64,000 nucleotides of DNA, taken from assembly GCF_003149455.1 (NCBI RefSeq), contig NZ_QFFK01000001.1, positions 1 to 64,000 on the forward strand. Direction: 5' to 3'. The position numbers and the translations under genes were made by a program. A model generated the notes under the pieces. That model worked only from the letters and a program-made list of their open reading frames with translations, had not been told where the DNA came from and searched no databases. Positions 61,675-64,000 of this stretch are shown piece after piece (the stretch's first letter is position 1; every line of letters begins with the position of its first letter). This stretch comes from Chitinophaga deserti. GTDB taxonomy: Bacteria > Bacteroidota > Bacteroidia > Chitinophagales > Chitinophagaceae.

Positions 61675-62744
61675 AATTATTCAACCTCGACCTGCATGTT
61701 TCCGTGATAAAAGACCTGATGGATATTTTCGGTGCTATGGGGCATCAAGTGGATCACTGGTCCATATCATCGCACAGCTGGGTGCATGGCTGGGAAACCG
61801 CAACGGTGGACGTAGTCAATCAATACACCTGGCGGCATCTGAACGGGCATATGTGTAAAAGGTTTTATGAGCGGTACAAATCGGAACTGGAGCAATATGA
61901 TGCTTTCATTGTTACGCATACGCCTGCATTTTCGCTGCTTTACCAGGAGTTTAACAAGCCGGTTATTACAGTAGCCTCCACCCGCTATGAAGCTCCTTTT
62001 ACCCTGAGCGCACGGCATTGGGAATGGTTGAACCGCAGCATACAGCAAAAGAGTGTACAGAAGATGATGCAGCGTGTGGCCAACAATAAGTACGACCAGC
62101 TATACTGTGAGCGCTATACCGGTTTGCGCTGGAAGCATATACCCAGCTATTGCGGTCATGTAAGCGAACGATGGGCACCGGAGCTGCCTGCATTTCTTTT
62201 AGACAGCAGGGAGCTTACCATCCGCCTGCGGCAGGCCCGGCTCGTACACAAAAGTACACTGGGCCGCTACCAGTGGAGCGACCTTGTGAGGTATGCAGGG
62301 ATAGTAGTAATTCCTTACAATGTATCCGTGATGTCGGTATTTGAATATTACACCGCCTGCATTCCGCTCTTCTTCCCATCCAAAAAATTCTGTCTGGAGC
62401 TGTACCGGCAATATGCCGGCCTCGGCGTGCTCTCGGAAGTATCCTGGTTACAGGTGCAGGAAACATCGGCTCCGCCGGCCATCCATGGCGGAGACGCCGA
62501 CCCTAATCTTACCGGGCAGGTAGGAGTACTGGAACACTGGATCAACTTCTGTGACTGGTACGATGAAGGATGGATGCCCCATATCACCTTCTTCGAGTCC
62601 TTTTCGGATCTCGACGAACAACTGCGCTCCGCTGATCTGGCAGGGATATCCGAAAACATGCGCCGCCATAATATCGTCAGAAAGCAAAAGATAGAAGCGT
62701 TGTGGACGGAACAATTGTCAGACATCAACAAATCAAGCACATGA
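61671..62744 (+). CDS. Putative GT-B glycosyltransferase
   Basis: 357 residues without signal peptide. LMDIFGAMGHQVDHWSIS looks like a GT-B N-terminal Rossmann unit, and the C-terminal half (YAGIVVIPYNVSVMSVFEYY, then TACIPLFFPSKKF) resembles the acceptor/donor switch region of family 4-like enzymes. The specific family is uncertain. It overlaps its neighbours by four bases on both sides, showing coupled translation in the operon. Confidence 0.65.
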   Translation: MKLFNLDLHVSVIKDLMDIFGAMGHQVDHWSISSHSWVHGWETATVDVVNQYTWRHLNGHMCKRFYERYKSELEQYDAFIVTHTPAFSLLYQEFNKPVITVASTRYEAPFTLSARHWEWLNRSIQQKSVQKMMQRVANNKYDQLYCERYTGLRWKHIPSYCGHVSERWAPELPAFLLDSRELTIRLRQARLVHKSTLGRYQWSDLVRYAGIVVIPYNVSVMSVFEYYTACIPLFFPSKKFCLELYRQYAGLGVLSEVSWLQVQETSAPPAIHGGDADPNLTGQVGVLEHWINFCDWYDEGWMPHITFFESFSDLDEQLRSADLAGISENMRRHNIVRKQKIEALWTEQLSDINKSST

Positions 62745-63358
62745 AAAAGATCATATCATTCTCCCTCTGGGGCAATAAACCAATGTATTGGCAGGGAGCG
62801 GTCAAAAACGTTGAACTCGCCAGGCAGCTGTATCCCGGCTGGGTATGCCGGTTTTATACAGACCGGAATGCACCGGCCGGCCTGATAAGGATGATAGAAA
62901 AAACGGATAGTGAAGTAGTGCTGGTAAACCCATCGGATGAATTTGCGGGGCTGTTCTGGCGGTTTTATGCGGCGGAAGATGCAGATATTATGATATGCCG
63001 CGATACCGACTCCCGGATATCGGAAAGAGAAGTGAAAGCGGTAGACCAGTGGCTGGACAGCGGCTGTCACTTCCACATTATGCGCGACCATCCGCAGCAT
63101 ACCTCACTGATTATGGGTGGTATGTGGGGATGCAGGAATATGGAGGGGATGCAATCACTGATAGACAACTATCCACACAAATGTCTGAAAGGAACCGATC
63201 AGCTCTTTCTGTCACACAACATATACCCGCAGGTCAAAGAACACGCCATGATCCACGACAGCTATCAGCTTTTCGGTGATGGGATTGACTTCCCTACCCC
63301 CCGGGCAACCGGGGAATTTATTGGCAGTGTGTATGATGAGTATGACCAGCCGATGTAG
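62741..63358 (+). CDS. GT-A glycosyltransferase with DxD motif
   Basis: 205 residues from ATG 62741. MKKIISFSLWGNKPMYWQGA begins a GT-A fold, and the metal-binding DTD motif is at 88-90 in MICRDTDSRIS. RDHPQHTSLIMGGMWGCRN and KGTDQLFLSHNIYP fit transferases that act on capsular or protein glycans. The sugar is unknown. Confidence 0.75.
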   Translation: MKKIISFSLWGNKPMYWQGAVKNVELARQLYPGWVCRFYTDRNAPAGLIRMIEKTDSEVVLVNPSDEFAGLFWRFYAAEDADIMICRDTDSRISEREVKAVDQWLDSGCHFHIMRDHPQHTSLIMGGMWGCRNMEGMQSLIDNYPHKCLKGTDQLFLSHNIYPQVKEHAMIHDSYQLFGDGIDFPTPRATGEFIGSVYDEYDQPM

Positions 63359-63386
63359 TAACATTCTTCATTCTGAACTCAATCCA

Positions 63387-64000
63387 ATGAAAATAAAAGT
63401 CCGGGTTACCTGTTTCTGGGAAAGCGACGAAAACTATCTGAATACCCTTCGTTTATATGGCGGGGGAAGCCTTCAGTGGAAGAACCTGGAATTTGTGACG
63501 GGAGGTGATTATGATGTGCTCATCATACTAACCCGGCCAAACGAATTACTGTCTGCCTACGATCCCCGAAAGGCCATTCTCTTCCATACCGAGCCGCCGC
63601 GCTCTACCAACAGGCGAAGCATCTCCTGCAGCCGTACTGAGGAAATGTACCTGCCACTTCCCTTTCTGCCTGCACAGATAACGGGTGCCCTGCGCCATGG
63701 CGGGAATGGAACACGCATCCTTAAATCGAAATTATTGTCTTGCATCACGAGCGACCTCAATTTTATGGAAGGTCATTTCTTCAGGCTGCGGATGGTACAC
63801 CTGCTCGACCAGGTGATAGAAGACGGACTGGATGTTTGGGGTAAGCACCATGGCAATACCTTTTTTGAAGATATCCGGAAATATCGCGGAGAATTAGAAC
63901 AGAAATACGACGGCCTGTGGCCGTATGAATACCATTTTATCAGCGAAAACTCTTTCGTACCCGGATATTTCACAGAAAAGATCACAGACCCCATCATAAC
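63387..64000 (+). CDS. GT10 fucosyltransferase-like protein (cut by window edge)
   Basis: Open from ATG 63387 to the right edge (204 codons visible). LFHTEPPRS and, near the edge, HFISENSFVPGYFTEKITD are characteristic of GT10 alpha-1,3/1,4-fucosyltransferases, where the E-N-S and T-E-K residues contact GDP-fucose. It starts 29 bases after the GT-A gene in the same operon. The C-terminus and any further genes are outside the window. Confidence 0.85.
   Translation, partial: MKIKVRVTCFWESDENYLNTLRLYGGGSLQWKNLEFVTGGDYDVLIILTRPNELLSAYDPRKAILFHTEPPRSTNRRSISCSRTEEMYLPLPFLPAQITGALRHGGNGTRILKSKLLSCITSDLNFMEGHFFRLRMVHLLDQVIEDGLDVWGKHHGNTFFEDIRKYRGELEQKYDGLWPYEYHFISENSFVPGYFTEKITDPII

Overview
The window looks like a Bacteroidota chromosome, most plausibly a Chitinophagaceae member. 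The evidence is three SusC/SusD pairs, a FecR/ECF-sigma system, TAnnTTTG-type promoter boxes, weak Shine-Dalgarno sites, a GG-leader peptide of the kind common in Chitinophaga relatives, and many lipoproteins. The genus is inference.

About 452-14176 is an AT-richer integrative element abutting a tRNA-Asp gene. It has a large serine recombinase at its right end, small accessory genes, an XRE regulator, a strongly structured RNA/leader and a defence cargo: a three-gene Shango-like system (TerB protein, BrxC/BrxD-type ATPase, helicase), a putative AbiC-type abortive infection protein, a GHKL ATPase fused to a PD-(D/E)XK-like nuclease, and an unknown protein. A 115-bp near-copy of the recombinase 3' end sits at the left boundary, so a second related element lies or once lay to the left.

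14320-29684 is a sialic acid locus: FadR/GntR regulator, SusC/SusD importer, N-acetylneuraminate lyase, a kelch mutarotase fused to an SSS symporter, an AGE epimerase, a sialate O-acetylesterase broken by a frameshift, a sialidase and a GH20 hexosaminidase. Together they would cut sialic acid and amino sugars from glycans, import them, and convert Neu5Ac to ManNAc and GlcNAc. An S58 peptidase and a class IV aminotransferase follow.

31790-38742 is an ECF sigma / FecR / STN-SusC / SusD system. 38796-40036 holds two small membrane proteins and a divergent TetR regulator. 40064-44632 (minus) is an esterase / GH78 / GH43 operon. 44816-52565 (minus) is a SusC / SusD / metallopeptidase / DUF4302 / collagen-like lipoprotein operon. 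52926-55441 holds a Crp/Fnr regulator, YiaA, a small lipoprotein and an alpha/beta hydrolase.

55941 to the right edge is the most unusual part. It is one rightward gene set with a CLD-VKOR-thioredoxin membrane protein, an 88-residue GG-leader precursor with six core cysteines, a TlpA thioredoxin, a tandemly duplicated GT25-like protein whose second copy has lost its acidic motif, a GT-B-like protein ending in a PqqD-like (RRE) domain, two more glycosyltransferases and a GT10 fucosyltransferase-like gene cut by the window edge. I read it as a candidate biosynthetic locus for a disulfide-bonded, glycosylated ribosomal peptide. No exporter or leader peptidase is visible in the window.
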